Assembly: GCF_024518835.1 (NCBI RefSeq)
Contig: NZ_JANIGO010000003.1
Span: 248,001 to 312,000, forward strand
Direction: 5' to 3'
Source of the DNA: Limnobacter humi
GTDB taxonomy: Bacteria > Pseudomonadota > Gammaproteobacteria > Burkholderiales > Burkholderiaceae_B
Length of the DNA stretch: 64,000 nucleotides
Shown here: positions 48,524-56,937 of the stretch, piece after piece
Position numbering within the stretch: the stretch's first letter is position 1
How the letters are laid out: every line of letters starts with the position of its first letter
Translations under genes and position numbers: made by a program
Notes under the pieces: generated by a model
Databases searched by the model: none
What the model saw: only the letters and a program-made list of their open reading frames with translations
Told to the model about the DNA's origin: nothing

Positions 48524-49522
48524 TCACTGGTAGGAGAGTTCTTTGGCCTTGCCCCAGAACACTTTGTACGAAAACGCAGTGTACCCGAGGATGGCTGGCA
48601 ACGTGAGCACCACGCCAACCAGAATGATCTTGAGCGAACCCGGTGCAGCAGCAGCATCCCACACCGTCAGTTGATTCAACACCACGTAGGGAAACTGGCT
48701 GTATGCCAAGCCCAAAAACGACAGTGTCATCACCCCCGCGGTGAGGCCAAACACCATCCAGCCATACCCGGCCTGAATGACACGCGGCCTGGACAGCACA
48801 TGGTGAATGCCCCACAGACACAGCACAGTGGCCAGCGGAATCGGCGCCAAGGCAAACATGGTGGGGAACGTAAACCACTTCTGGAAAATTTGCGGCACCA
48901 CCAACGGTGTGATGGCGGAGATAAACGCAATGGCGGCCAGCATGGGCCAAAAGCTGATGCGCCCCCACCGGCAAGCCTTGTCCATGAGGGCACCCTCGGT
49001 TTTCATGATGAGCCAACCACTGGCCAGCAATGCGTAAGCAAACGGCAAGGTGAATGCCACACCCAGGTTGAACACAATCTGCGACCAGTGGTGCGAAAAG
49101 CCGGTGATGTAGGAACCCAGCATCCAGCCCTGACAGACCGAGGTCAACAAAGAACCCGATGTAAAAATTCGGTTCCACAGGGGCTTGTACGCCGTGTCCA
49201 CCTTGACCCGAAAGTCAAACGCCACACCGCGCAAGACCAGGCCCACCAGCATCAAGGTGGCTGGCAGGTACAACGCGGTGAGAACCACCCCGTGGGCTTT
49301 GGGAAAGGCCACCAGCAACACCCCCACACCCAGCACCAGCCAGGTCTCATTGGCGTCCCAAAACGGGCCGATTGAATTGATCATGGTGTCTTTCTCGGCA
49401 TCGCTGGCGAACGGCAGCAACATGCCCACGCCCAGGTCATAACCGTCCAGCACCACATAAATCAACATGGCCAAGCCCATCACAGCCATGAACAACAGGG
49501 GCAACAATTCATCGAATGTCAT
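48524..49522 (-). CDS. cydB: Cytochrome bd-type ubiquinol oxidase subunit II, CIO type
   Basis: Inner-membrane subunit II of the heme-d/b quinol oxidase, 332 residues with about eight helices. VLDGYDLGVGMLLPF near residue 28 and RGVAFDFRVK near 95 are typical. It follows cydA by 21 bases. No small CydX-like subunit frame was found between it and the next gene. Confidence 0.95.
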   Translation of the reverse strand: MTFDELLPLLFMAVMGLAMLIYVVLDGYDLGVGMLLPFASDAEKDTMINSIGPFWDANETWLVLGVGVLLVAFPKAHGVVLTALYLPATLMLVGLVLRGVAFDFRVKVDTAYKPLWNRIFTSGSLLTSVCQGWMLGSYITGFSHHWSQIVFNLGVAFTLPFAYALLASGWLIMKTEGALMDKACRWGRISFWPMLAAIAFISAITPLVVPQIFQKWFTFPTMFALAPIPLATVLCLWGIHHVLSRPRVIQAGYGWMVFGLTAGVMTLSFLGLAYSQFPYVVLNQLTVWDAAAAPGSLKIILVGVVLTLPAILGYTAFSYKVFWGKAKELSYQ

Positions 49523-49543
49523 GCGGATCTCCAGGCGCTGAGA

Positions 49544-50938
49544 TTACGGTTGAATGCGACGAATGCGGTCTGCCGGCGCCGAACCAGGCACGCCACCACC
49601 GCCCCACACCACCGGTTTTGCTGAGCCTGTTCCACCCAGCAGCATGTAGCGAAGCACCCAGACATAGGCAGCGATCAAGCCCAGGTACAAAGCCAAATAA
49701 AGGGCCACCGTGAAGGCCAACAATTGCGGCGGGTGTTGGGCCACCACGTCGGCTGTGCTCAGCACGCCATACACCACATAAGGCTGCCGACCGATTTCAG
49801 TCACCCACCAGCCGGCCACGGTGGCCAGCCAGCCCGAGAACATCATCAGCAACAGGCCCTTGAGCATCAGACGGTGAAGGGGCTTGTCCAGCACGGGCCC
49901 ATTCTTGCGAAACAACCACACCGCCAACCACGACACCAACAACATCAAGCTGCCCATGCCGACCATGACTCGGAAGGAATAAAACACCACAGCCACGGGT
50001 GGGTGCTCCCCGACAAATTCGTTTAAACCTTTGATTTCGCCATTTGGGTCGTGCGTCAAAATCAGACTGGCCAGTTTGGGAATTTCAATCGCAAACCGGT
50101 TTTCCTGTTTCTCTTTGTCGGGAATGGCAAACAACACCAAGGGCGCACCCCGCTCGGTGTGCCACACCGCTTCAATGGCAGCAATCTTGGCAGGTTGGTG
50201 GTGAAGGGTATTCAAGCCATGCAGGTCACCCACCACAATCTGAATCGGGATCACCACCGCGGCACCCGTCACAGCCAGCTTCAGCATGCTGCGGGTAAAG
50301 GGCTTTTCCTTTCGCCTCAGAATTTGGAGGGCGCTGCCACCCGCGATCAGGAAAAACACCGTCAACGCACTGGCCATCAACATGTGGGCCAAACGGTACG
50401 GGAAAGATGGGTTGAATACAATGGCCAACCAATCGGTGGGGTGCAACTCGCCGTTGATGACCTCGAAGCCTTGAGGGGTTTGCATCCAGCTGTTCAGCAC
50501 CAAAATCCAGAAGGCCGACAGCGTGGTGCCAAATGCCACCAAAAAAGTAGCCAAGAGATGCACCTTGGGCGACACCCGCTGTTTGCCAAACAGCATCACC
50601 CCCAAAAATGTGGCTTCCAAAAAGAAAGCGGTGAGCACCTCATAACCCAACAAAGGCCCCGCAATATTGCCGGCCTTTTCCATGAAGCCCGGCCAATTGG
50701 TCCCAAACTGAAAGCTCATCGTGATGCCAGACACCACACCCAAGGCGAAGGTAAGCGCGAAAATTTTGGTCCAGAAATAGTGGGCTTGCTCCCACTCGGT
50801 TTTACCGGTCCGCACATGCTGAAACCGCAAGTAAAACATGACCCAGCCCAAACCGATGCTGATGGTGGGAAACAAGATGTGAAAGGTGATGTTGGCCGCA
50901 AACTGCATCCGGGCCAAATCCAGGGATGACAACTCCAT
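49544..50938 (-). CDS. cydA: Cytochrome bd-type ubiquinol oxidase subunit I, cyanide-insensitive type
   Basis: Subunit I, 464 residues, binding the hemes; quinol + O2 to water without proton pumping. The heme-ligand His lies in ITFHILFP (~20), the E99-equivalent in the stretch after GPLLGYE, and the GRQP region reads GRQPYVVYG near 385. The loop between helices VI and VII is short (TERGAPLVLFAIPD), characteristic of cyanide-insensitive (CIO) enzymes rather than long-Q-loop CydA. ATG at 50938 has GAAGGAGG upstream; a 68-codon upstream extension is rejected. Confidence 0.95.
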   Translation of the reverse strand: MELSSLDLARMQFAANITFHILFPTISIGLGWVMFYLRFQHVRTGKTEWEQAHYFWTKIFALTFALGVVSGITMSFQFGTNWPGFMEKAGNIAGPLLGYEVLTAFFLEATFLGVMLFGKQRVSPKVHLLATFLVAFGTTLSAFWILVLNSWMQTPQGFEVINGELHPTDWLAIVFNPSFPYRLAHMLMASALTVFFLIAGGSALQILRRKEKPFTRSMLKLAVTGAAVVIPIQIVVGDLHGLNTLHHQPAKIAAIEAVWHTERGAPLVLFAIPDKEKQENRFAIEIPKLASLILTHDPNGEIKGLNEFVGEHPPVAVVFYSFRVMVGMGSLMLLVSWLAVWLFRKNGPVLDKPLHRLMLKGLLLMMFSGWLATVAGWWVTEIGRQPYVVYGVLSTADVVAQHPPQLLAFTVALYLALYLGLIAAYVWVLRYMLLGGTGSAKPVVWGGGGVPGSAPADRIRRIQP

Positions 50939-51029
50939 ACCGCCTCCTTCGATGAGCGTACACTCATGCCACGACAGGGCTGCTTGGCAGACCCTGGCAA
51001 GAAGACCCGGTCCAACCCTGTGCAGCCCC

Positions 51030-52235
51030 ATGATCCAACGACGCGTGTTTTTTCTTCTGGCGGCCCTGGCGGCATTTGCCCCCTTGGCCATCGACCTGTA
51101 CTTGCCCAGCCTGGCGCACATTGCAGACAGCCTGCGAACCACGCCAGCGCGTGCTCAGCAAACGGTCAGTGTGTTCCTGGCCGGTTTTGCGGTCGGCATG
51201 TTGTTGTATGGGCCATTGTCAGACCGATTGGGTCGCCGGCGGATCATCCTCATCGGGACAGTGGTGTTTGTGTTCGCCAGCGTGGCCTGCGCCCTGGCCA
51301 CTAGCATAGAACAACTTTTGATGTTTCGCATCATTCAGGCTTTTGGTGGCGGCGCAGCAGCGGTGGTGTCGCGCGCCATCATTCGGGACCTGTTCGACGA
51401 ACGCGAAGCGGCGCGGGTGATGGCCATGGTGGGCATGGTGACCTCATTTGCGCCCATGATTGCGCCCATGGCTGGGGCCTTCATTCTGCAACTTGGGAGT
51501 TGGCGATATGAATTCGTGGCGCTGGCCTTGTTTGGGTTGACCTGCATCATCGGCAGCCACCGCTTGTTGCCCGAAACGCTTCAACAGGGCCATGCACAAG
51601 CATCCATGGGTGCCGCATTTCGCGGGTATGGCACGGTGTTGGCCCAACCCGCAGCACGGCGGCTGATTGTGGCTGGTGGCGCGCACTTTGCAGCCATGTT
51701 TGCCTACATCACTGGCACACCTTATGTGTACATCCAATGGTTTGGTTTGTCTGAAACGTTGTATGCCACGCTGTTTGGTTCAAACATCATCAGTTTGGTG
51801 GCGTTTGGCTACCTGTCCAGCCGATGGGTGGGTCGACTGGGGCCAGCCAAATTGGCACTGTGGGGTTCACGCTGGGCCTTGGCGGGCGGATTGCTGGTTG
51901 CCTTGGCCGCCCTGCCGGGTCAAACCGATCAGTGGAACCTGGCCGGCATGGCACTGGGCTTTTTGATGGCTGTGGGGTCGATTGGTTGGGTATCGCCCAA
52001 CACCATGGCGCAACTGCTGGCGGCCCACCCCAAAAATGCGGGAGCAGCCTCAGCCCTGTATGGCTGCGCACAATTTGGTTTGGGAGGGCTGGCCAGTGTG
52101 GGGGTATCCTGGTTGCACGATGGCACAGCGAGACCCATGGCTGCATTTGTGATGGTGTTTCTGCTGCTGGCCGCGTGGGCTTCGTGGTCGCAAAATCGAC
52201 CCGCTGCACACCCACCGGAGTGCTTACCTGATTAA
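51030..52235 (+). CDS. MFS drug exporter, Bcr/CflA family
   Basis: Proton-driven exporter of the 12-helix DHA1 family, 401 residues. The N-terminal PLAIDLYLPSLAHIA and DRLGRRRIILIG (motif A) near residue 65 are typical of Bcr/CflA. The start ATG at 51030 is a normal family start; an upstream frame overlaps the oppositely oriented cydA. No ribosome-binding site is clear. Substrate unknown. Confidence 0.9.
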   Translation: MIQRRVFFLLAALAAFAPLAIDLYLPSLAHIADSLRTTPARAQQTVSVFLAGFAVGMLLYGPLSDRLGRRRIILIGTVVFVFASVACALATSIEQLLMFRIIQAFGGGAAAVVSRAIIRDLFDEREAARVMAMVGMVTSFAPMIAPMAGAFILQLGSWRYEFVALALFGLTCIIGSHRLLPETLQQGHAQASMGAAFRGYGTVLAQPAARRLIVAGGAHFAAMFAYITGTPYVYIQWFGLSETLYATLFGSNIISLVAFGYLSSRWVGRLGPAKLALWGSRWALAGGLLVALAALPGQTDQWNLAGMALGFLMAVGSIGWVSPNTMAQLLAAHPKNAGAASALYGCAQFGLGGLASVGVSWLHDGTARPMAAFVMVFLLLAAWASWSQNRPAAHPPECLPD

Positions 52236-52405
52236 CCTTTAATTGTAGGCACATTTCCAGAAGAGTAGTTTGGGATCAGTGGCGGATTTGGCCTAAAAAT
52301 TGGACTTTTTGGGTCCTTTCAGGTATGTTGTACCCCTTGTTTTGGTGCAGTGCACTGTGAAATGCGCGCACCTTCCGTCCAACCAGCCCTGTCTGAAGTG
52401 CCCCG

Positions 52406-53299
52406 ATGGCCGACTCCAAAGCCTTGAATGCTGACAACCGCAGTGAATCGCGCGGCGACAACCAGCCGGACGTGGCCTGGCTCGAAAGCCAGTACAACGT
52501 GCGCGCCTACCTCACCGAGCACCCAAAAATTTTTGCCCGTTGGGCTGAGTTGTCGCGGTATGCCCGCTTTGACCTGGATGGTCATTGGAACCTGTATTTC
52601 GGTGAGTCTGAAGCAGAGACCGTGGATGTGATTCCCGGGAAACCCGGCAAACCCCTGTTGATCTACATTCACGGCGGTTACTGGCGCTCGCTGGACAAAT
52701 ACGACTTCACCTTCCTGGCCAAACCCTATGTGGCACGCGGCTACTCGGTGGCCCTACTCAATTACGGGCTGATCCCGAAAGTCACCATTGAAGATTGCGT
52801 TCGTCAAACCCTGCGTGGCATTGAATGGCTGTACCGCCAAGCCGAGCGGTTTGGTTACGATGCCAACCAGATTGTGGTGTGCGGCCATTCAGCCGGTGGG
52901 CACTTGGGCGTGATGAGCGCCTTGGCATTCTGGCCCTTGTGGGCGTCCGACCTACCCCAGGACGTGGTGAAATCGGTGATTGCCATTTCCGGCATTTACG
53001 ACTTGAGCCCGCTGGTGCACACCCCGTTCATCCAGAAAGACCTGAAACTGAACCAAAAGCGCACCCGCATGGTGAGCCCGGCTCTCATGCCCAAGCCCAC
53101 CATTCCAGTCCACTTGGCGTTTGGCACTGAAGAAACCGATGCCTTCAAGGAACAAAGCGCTTACCTGGCTGCACATTGGGGTCTGAACCCTCCCTTGCAG
53201 GTTCAAGCCAACCACCTCAACATCGTGGACCAGATTGCAGACCCACACAGTGACCTGTTTATGCTGATTCAAAACCAGTTGCTGCTACCTTCGCACTAA
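52406..53299 (+). CDS. Alpha/beta hydrolase, esterase/kynurenine formamidase-like
   Basis: Soluble serine hydrolase of 297 residues. The oxyanion motif is YIHGGYWRS near residue 90, and the nucleophile elbow GHSAGGH near 152. The acid and histidine are likely in GTEETDAF (~240) and NHLNIVD (~273). The HGGYW form and length are close to arylformamidase-like and BNA7-like hydrolases. No kynurenine pathway genes are adjacent, so the substrate is open. 170 bases separate it from the MFS gene. Confidence 0.85.
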   Translation: MADSKALNADNRSESRGDNQPDVAWLESQYNVRAYLTEHPKIFARWAELSRYARFDLDGHWNLYFGESEAETVDVIPGKPGKPLLIYIHGGYWRSLDKYDFTFLAKPYVARGYSVALLNYGLIPKVTIEDCVRQTLRGIEWLYRQAERFGYDANQIVVCGHSAGGHLGVMSALAFWPLWASDLPQDVVKSVIAISGIYDLSPLVHTPFIQKDLKLNQKRTRMVSPALMPKPTIPVHLAFGTEETDAFKEQSAYLAAHWGLNPPLQVQANHLNIVDQIADPHSDLFMLIQNQLLLPSH

Positions 53300-53324
53300 A
53301 CGGCAATACCCCCCCGCCTTTTGC

Positions 53325-53346
53325 ACCCATTCCCCTCGGAATGGGT
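53325..53346 (+). other. Strong hairpin between hydrolase and small ORF
   Basis: ACCCATTCC, CCTC loop, GGAATGGGT: a 9-bp perfect stem 26 bases after the hydrolase stop. No T run follows on either strand, so it may stabilise the 3' end or be a Rho-assisted terminator. Confidence 0.45.
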
Positions 53347-53443
53347 GAAACTGAACGGGGAATCCCCCCATGTTCGGGACAACAACCACCCAAAGCCTGC
53401 CGTATAAATGAACTGTGCAGGCAACGCAGCATGGGAGGCGAAC

Positions 53444-53719
53444 ATGGCACTCACTCTGGCATACCACAACACCCGGTCGGACCACCAGTTCAACTACCCA
53501 GACGGGCATACCCTGATGCGCAAGAAAACCCTGCGCCAAACAGCAAAGCTATTCAAGGTCGGGTGCAAAGTACTGGTTGACCACACACCGGCCACCATCA
53601 TTGCATACAACATTGCGGAATTTGGCCGCTGGATTTCCACCAGCCACCCTGTGATGGCCAAACTGGACAATGGCGACGTCGTGTATTGCCGCTTGAATGA
53701 CCTCGCCTTCGCCGTGTAA
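53444..53719 (+). CDS. Small protein of unknown function (91 aa)
   Basis: A 91-residue soluble protein, rich in Lys, Thr and His, with GGGAGGCG well placed before ATG 53444, so it is probably real. The order looks like a small beta-rich domain (KVLVDHTPATIIAYNIAE, then VMAKLDNGDVVYCRLNDL). It is flanked by the hydrolase upstream and the dehydrogenase downstream on the same strand. No family was recognised. Confidence 0.65.
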   Translation: MALTLAYHNTRSDHQFNYPDGHTLMRKKTLRQTAKLFKVGCKVLVDHTPATIIAYNIAEFGRWISTSHPVMAKLDNGDVVYCRLNDLAFAV

Positions 53720-53752
53720 GCCAGGCAGGCGTTCAGCAGATTCACCCAACGA

Positions 53753-53783
53753 TTGACGCACCCTGCGCAGCGCCGTCTATAAT
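53753..53783 (+). promoter_or_regulatory. Promoter immediately before the dehydrogenase gene
   Basis: TTGACG at 53753-53758 and TATAAT at 53778-53783 with a 19-base spacer. The expected start is at or next to the ATG at 53790, implying a leaderless or nearly leaderless transcript. Confidence 0.55.
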
Positions 53784-53789
53784 CGGCGC

Positions 53790-54683
53790 ATGAGCAATCA
53801 CACTTTTCCAATCGGATTTATTGGCCTGGGCAATATGGGCTCGGCCATGGTGCGCCGCTTGTGTGCGGCCGGCTACCCGGTGCACGGCTGGGCCCGCAGC
53901 GCCCACACCCGCTTGGCACTGGAAGACACGCCAGTCCGATTTCACAACACCATCGGCGAGCTGTGCCAACAGGTCCGGGTGGTCGCCCTGAATGTGACGC
54001 GCACCGAGGATGTTCAAGCGGTGCTGTTTGATGAAGGTGGCGTTGTGGCCAACGCCGCCCACGGTACCACCCTCATCGACTTCAGCACCATTGATGCCGC
54101 AGCCGTGAAGGACTTTGCGCCAACCCTGCGAGCACGAGGGCTGGAATACATCGACTGCCCAGTGTCTGGTGGGGTGACTGGCGCAAAAGCCGGCACGCTG
54201 TCCATGATGGCTGGCGGCTCCCGCAGCGCATTTGAGCCGCTGGTCCCCATGCTCAAACAGTTGGGCAAAACCATTCGTCATGTCGGCGACAGTGGTGCCG
54301 GTCAGGCCATCAAGGCAGCCAACCAAATGGCGCTGTGCATCCAGTTGGTCGGCATTGCCGAGGCCATGAACTATGCCCTGGAACAAGGGGCCGAACTGTC
54401 TGTGGTTCTCGAACTGCTGCAGGCCGGGCTGCCAGCCAGCCGAGTGCTGGACTGGGCCGGGCCGCACATGGTGGAAGGGTTTACACGACCACCCACCATT
54501 GAAGCCCACCTGCACGCCAAAGACGTGGACATGGTGGCACAGGCTGCGCGCGCCCAAGGCTTACATTTGCCATTGCTGTTCAAAACGGCTGAGCTGCTGA
54601 ATGAATTGATTGCAACCGGCCCCAAAAGCCAGGACACCGCGCGGGTGTTTGAGCTGGTGCACCGGCATTTGCGGGGTTCTTAA
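53790..54683 (+). CDS. NAD(P)-dependent beta-hydroxyacid dehydrogenase, 3-hydroxyisobutyrate/tartronate-semialdehyde reductase type
   Basis: Soluble oxidoreductase of 297 residues. Rossmann motif IGFIGLGNMGSAMVRR at the N-terminus, substrate-binding DCPVSGGVTGAKAGTLSMM near 120, catalytic lysine in AIKAANQMALCI near 172. It matches the GarR/HIBADH group; the exact hydroxyacid cannot be told. The start has no Shine-Dalgarno, consistent with the leaderless promoter placement. Confidence 0.9.
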   Translation: MSNHTFPIGFIGLGNMGSAMVRRLCAAGYPVHGWARSAHTRLALEDTPVRFHNTIGELCQQVRVVALNVTRTEDVQAVLFDEGGVVANAAHGTTLIDFSTIDAAAVKDFAPTLRARGLEYIDCPVSGGVTGAKAGTLSMMAGGSRSAFEPLVPMLKQLGKTIRHVGDSGAGQAIKAANQMALCIQLVGIAEAMNYALEQGAELSVVLELLQAGLPASRVLDWAGPHMVEGFTRPPTIEAHLHAKDVDMVAQAARAQGLHLPLLFKTAELLNELIATGPKSQDTARVFELVHRHLRGS

Positions 54684-55039
54684 AGCCATTACCGCGCAGG
54701 CCGCCCCAGCAACACCGGTAGCCCGTGCCGAACGCCCCCCGAAAAGTAAAGGTTGCCCTGCGCATCTCGAACCGGACCGATAACTCGCCACTGCGTGGCT
54801 CAAACATCTCGGTCCGTTTGTTCGAATGCTGTGCGGGTCAAACCGATCGGAGGGCTGACTGTTCGGCGCCGGGCACACCGGCATTGCTGGAGCGACCTCA
54901 GCGATCGCGAGGCTCAGGTTTTGAACAACAGATTGGCCGTCGCCAAGGGGTGTGAATGCGCAGGGCGGAGCAGGACTCCGATGCAAACAGTGAGCATCCT
55001 GCGGAGTCTAGGACTGGCACAGAAATAGAGGGGCCGACA
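54684..55039. other. 356-base non-coding, hairpin-rich gap
   Basis: No open frame here has a ribosome-binding site or family resemblance. Three clean hairpins are seen: CGGACCGA/TCGGTCCG (54773-54780 with 54809-54816) enclosing a nested GCCAC/GTGGC (54787-54799); GCCGG/CCGGC (54868-54882); and GACTCCG/CGGAGTC (54974-54980 with 55002-55008) enclosing ATGC/GCAT. It may be a structured RNA, a degenerate gene, or a palindromic element. Also the 3' end of the cysB-like gene begins at 55040. Confidence 0.55.
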
Positions 55040-55996
55040 TCAAATGTCGTACGCCTGCCCACCCCCCATCACGCGTTCAATCAACTTGGGCGTCAACATG
55101 GGCGCAAAGGTGCCAATAAACTCCACCATCAGCGTTCGCATGAACACACCCTGCCGCAATGCAATGCGCGTGGTATTGCGGCCAAACAGGTGGTCCACCG
55201 GCACGGCCACCAGGTGTTGGTCTTTCATGGCATCAAAGGCCACTTCGGCAATAATGCCCACCCCCAGCCCCAAACCCACATAGGTTTTGATCACATCGGC
55301 ATCAATCGCTTCCAGCACTACTTCCAGTTCTACCCCCGCTTTCTTGAAGGCCGCATCAATTTTTTTCCGGCCTGCAAAGTGGGTCTCGTAGGTAATAACG
55401 GGCAAGCCCTTGAAGTCGGCCAGCGCCATTTTTCGGGCTCCGCTGCCCTGAAAATCCTGAAGCCACTCCCCATCGGCCGGCGCAATGGCCACATGGCCCC
55501 AGTCATAGCAGGGCAATGTGACCAGATCAGGCTCATCGGCCAGGGCCTCGGTGGCCACAGCCAGATCGGCCTGGTCTTTGCGCACCCAATCGGCCAATTG
55601 CTCGGGGGTGCCCTGCAGCAAAATCAGTTTCACCTTGGGATACTTTTTTCGAAAGGCAGCCACCGCTTGTGGCAACACATAGCGGGCTTGTGTGTGGGTA
55701 ACTGCCACCGTCAACTGCCCACTTTCACGGGCAGCAAACTCCTCGCCCACGCGCTTGATATTCTCCAGTTCCGCCAGCACGCGCTCACAGGCCTGCACCA
55801 CCAGTTCACCAGGTGGCGTCAAACCCTTGATGCGCTTGCCATGGCGTTTGAAGATCTCGAAGCCCAACTCCTCTTCCAGCTCAATGATGGCTTTGGACAC
55901 GCCCGGCTGGCTGGTGAACAAGGCCTTGGCCGCGTCGGTCAGGCTGAAATTGTGGCGAACCGCTTCTCGAACAAAGCGAAGTTGGTGCAAATTCAT
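55040..55996 (-). CDS. cysB: LysR-type regulator of sulfur assimilation, CysB/Cbl-like
   Basis: Transcription activator of 318 residues. The N-terminal HTH (NLHQLRFVREAVRHNFSLTD, SQPGVSKAIIELE) and the CysB-type effector domain (SGQLTVAVTHTQARYVLP near residue 94) are clear; the latter Thr-rich stretch binds sulfate/acetylserine in CysB. Divergent from the sulfur operon and hence its likely regulator. The 77-codon upstream extension crosses the divergent promoter and is rejected. CysB versus Cbl cannot be separated here. Confidence 0.92.
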   Translation of the reverse strand: MNLHQLRFVREAVRHNFSLTDAAKALFTSQPGVSKAIIELEEELGFEIFKRHGKRIKGLTPPGELVVQACERVLAELENIKRVGEEFAARESGQLTVAVTHTQARYVLPQAVAAFRKKYPKVKLILLQGTPEQLADWVRKDQADLAVATEALADEPDLVTLPCYDWGHVAIAPADGEWLQDFQGSGARKMALADFKGLPVITYETHFAGRKKIDAAFKKAGVELEVVLEAIDADVIKTYVGLGLGVGIIAEVAFDAMKDQHLVAVPVDHLFGRNTTRIALRQGVFMRTLMVEFIGTFAPMLTPKLIERVMGGGQAYDI

Positions 55997-56040
55997 GGAC
56001 TTGAAACACTCCGGGTGGCCGTGGGGCGCACCAACAAGCT

Positions 56041-56059
56041 TTATTCCCCAGGGGAATAA
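56041..56059. promoter_or_regulatory. Perfect palindrome in the cysB-sulfur operon divergent region
   Basis: TTATTCCCC-A-GGGGAATAA, 9-bp arms with a one-base centre, lying between the cysB-like start (55996) and the transporter start (56140). Symmetry and place fit a LysR-type operator. Confidence 0.7.
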
Positions 56060-56139
56060 ATAAATGGAAATACTATCGTTTGAATTATAAGGCCCTGCCA
56101 CTACACTGCAAGTCCTTGAAACTGGATTGCGAGCGGCTT

Positions 56140-56937
56140 GTGCCTTTTCATTTTGACTTGGTCTACGTGGCGTCGGGTTTGGCTGTGGGTTTGCTGGTGG
56201 GTTTGACTGGCGTGGGCGGCGGCTCACTCATGACCCCTCTGCTAACCGTGCTGTTTGGCGTACCGGCGACAACAGCCGTGGGTACCGACCTGGCTTTTGC
56301 TGCCATTACCAAAGGCGCGGGCACCGTGGTGCACCGACTGCGCAACACCGTGAACTGGCGGGTGGTGGCCCTCATGGCCTCCGGCAGTTTGCCAGCTTCC
56401 ATCACCACGATTTTTGTTCTGCACAGCCTGGATATTCACGCAGCGGGCAAAGGCAGCCCCATGGACCTGTTCATTCGCTGGTCAATTTCCATTTGCGTGA
56501 TGCTGACCGTGTGCGCGCTGCTGTTCAAACCGCGCATCCTGAAGTGGATTGAAACCAACCCCAAGGCACAATTGAAGGACAGCACCCGCAAAGTCACCAC
56601 CGTGGTGGCATTTGCCATCATCGGCACGCTGGTGACGGTGTCGTCGATTGGCGCTGGTGCGATTGGGGCCATGGTGCTGGTGATGTTGTACCCCACCATG
56701 AAGTCGGCCGAGATTGCAGGCACCGATATCGCGTATGCTGTGCCCCTGACTGCGGTGGCGGCTTTCGGCCACTATGGTTTGGGCACCCTTGATTTCAGTC
56801 TGCTGGGCGCGTTGCTGCTCGGCTCCATCCCCGGTATTACCGTGGGCAGTTATTTAAGTCGCGCAGTGCCCGAGAAGTTTCTGCGCGGGGTTTTGGCCAC
56901 CACCCTGACTGCTGTGGCCGCCAAACTGGTGATGTAA
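56140..56937 (+). CDS. TSUP/TauE-SafE family sulfite or sulfate transporter
   Basis: Polytopic inner-membrane protein, 265 residues from GTG at 56140, with about eight helices and the two family half-repeats: GLTGVGGGSLMTPLL near residue 20 and SSIGAGAIGAMVLV near 170. Sulfur anion transport is suggested by being first in the sulfur operon; direction (sulfate uptake or sulfite export) is unknown. The frame opens with TTG at 56080 but the added 20 residues are not family-like. cysI starts on the base after its stop. Confidence 0.85.
   Translation: MPFHFDLVYVASGLAVGLLVGLTGVGGGSLMTPLLTVLFGVPATTAVGTDLAFAAITKGAGTVVHRLRNTVNWRVVALMASGSLPASITTIFVLHSLDIHAAGKGSPMDLFIRWSISICVMLTVCALLFKPRILKWIETNPKAQLKDSTRKVTTVVAFAIIGTLVTVSSIGAGAIGAMVLVMLYPTMKSAEIAGTDIAYAVPLTAVAAFGHYGLGTLDFSLLGALLLGSIPGITVGSYLSRAVPEKFLRGVLATTLTAVAAKLVM

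Noticed and set aside
53325-53346. Intrinsic terminator after the hydrolase
   Set aside because: The stem is perfect but no T run follows on either strand; listed only as a hairpin.
54725-55028. Short frames in the 54.7-55.0 kb gap as genes
   Set aside because: Arg/Pro/Cys-biased products on both strands, no ribosome-binding site; the hairpins explain the region better.
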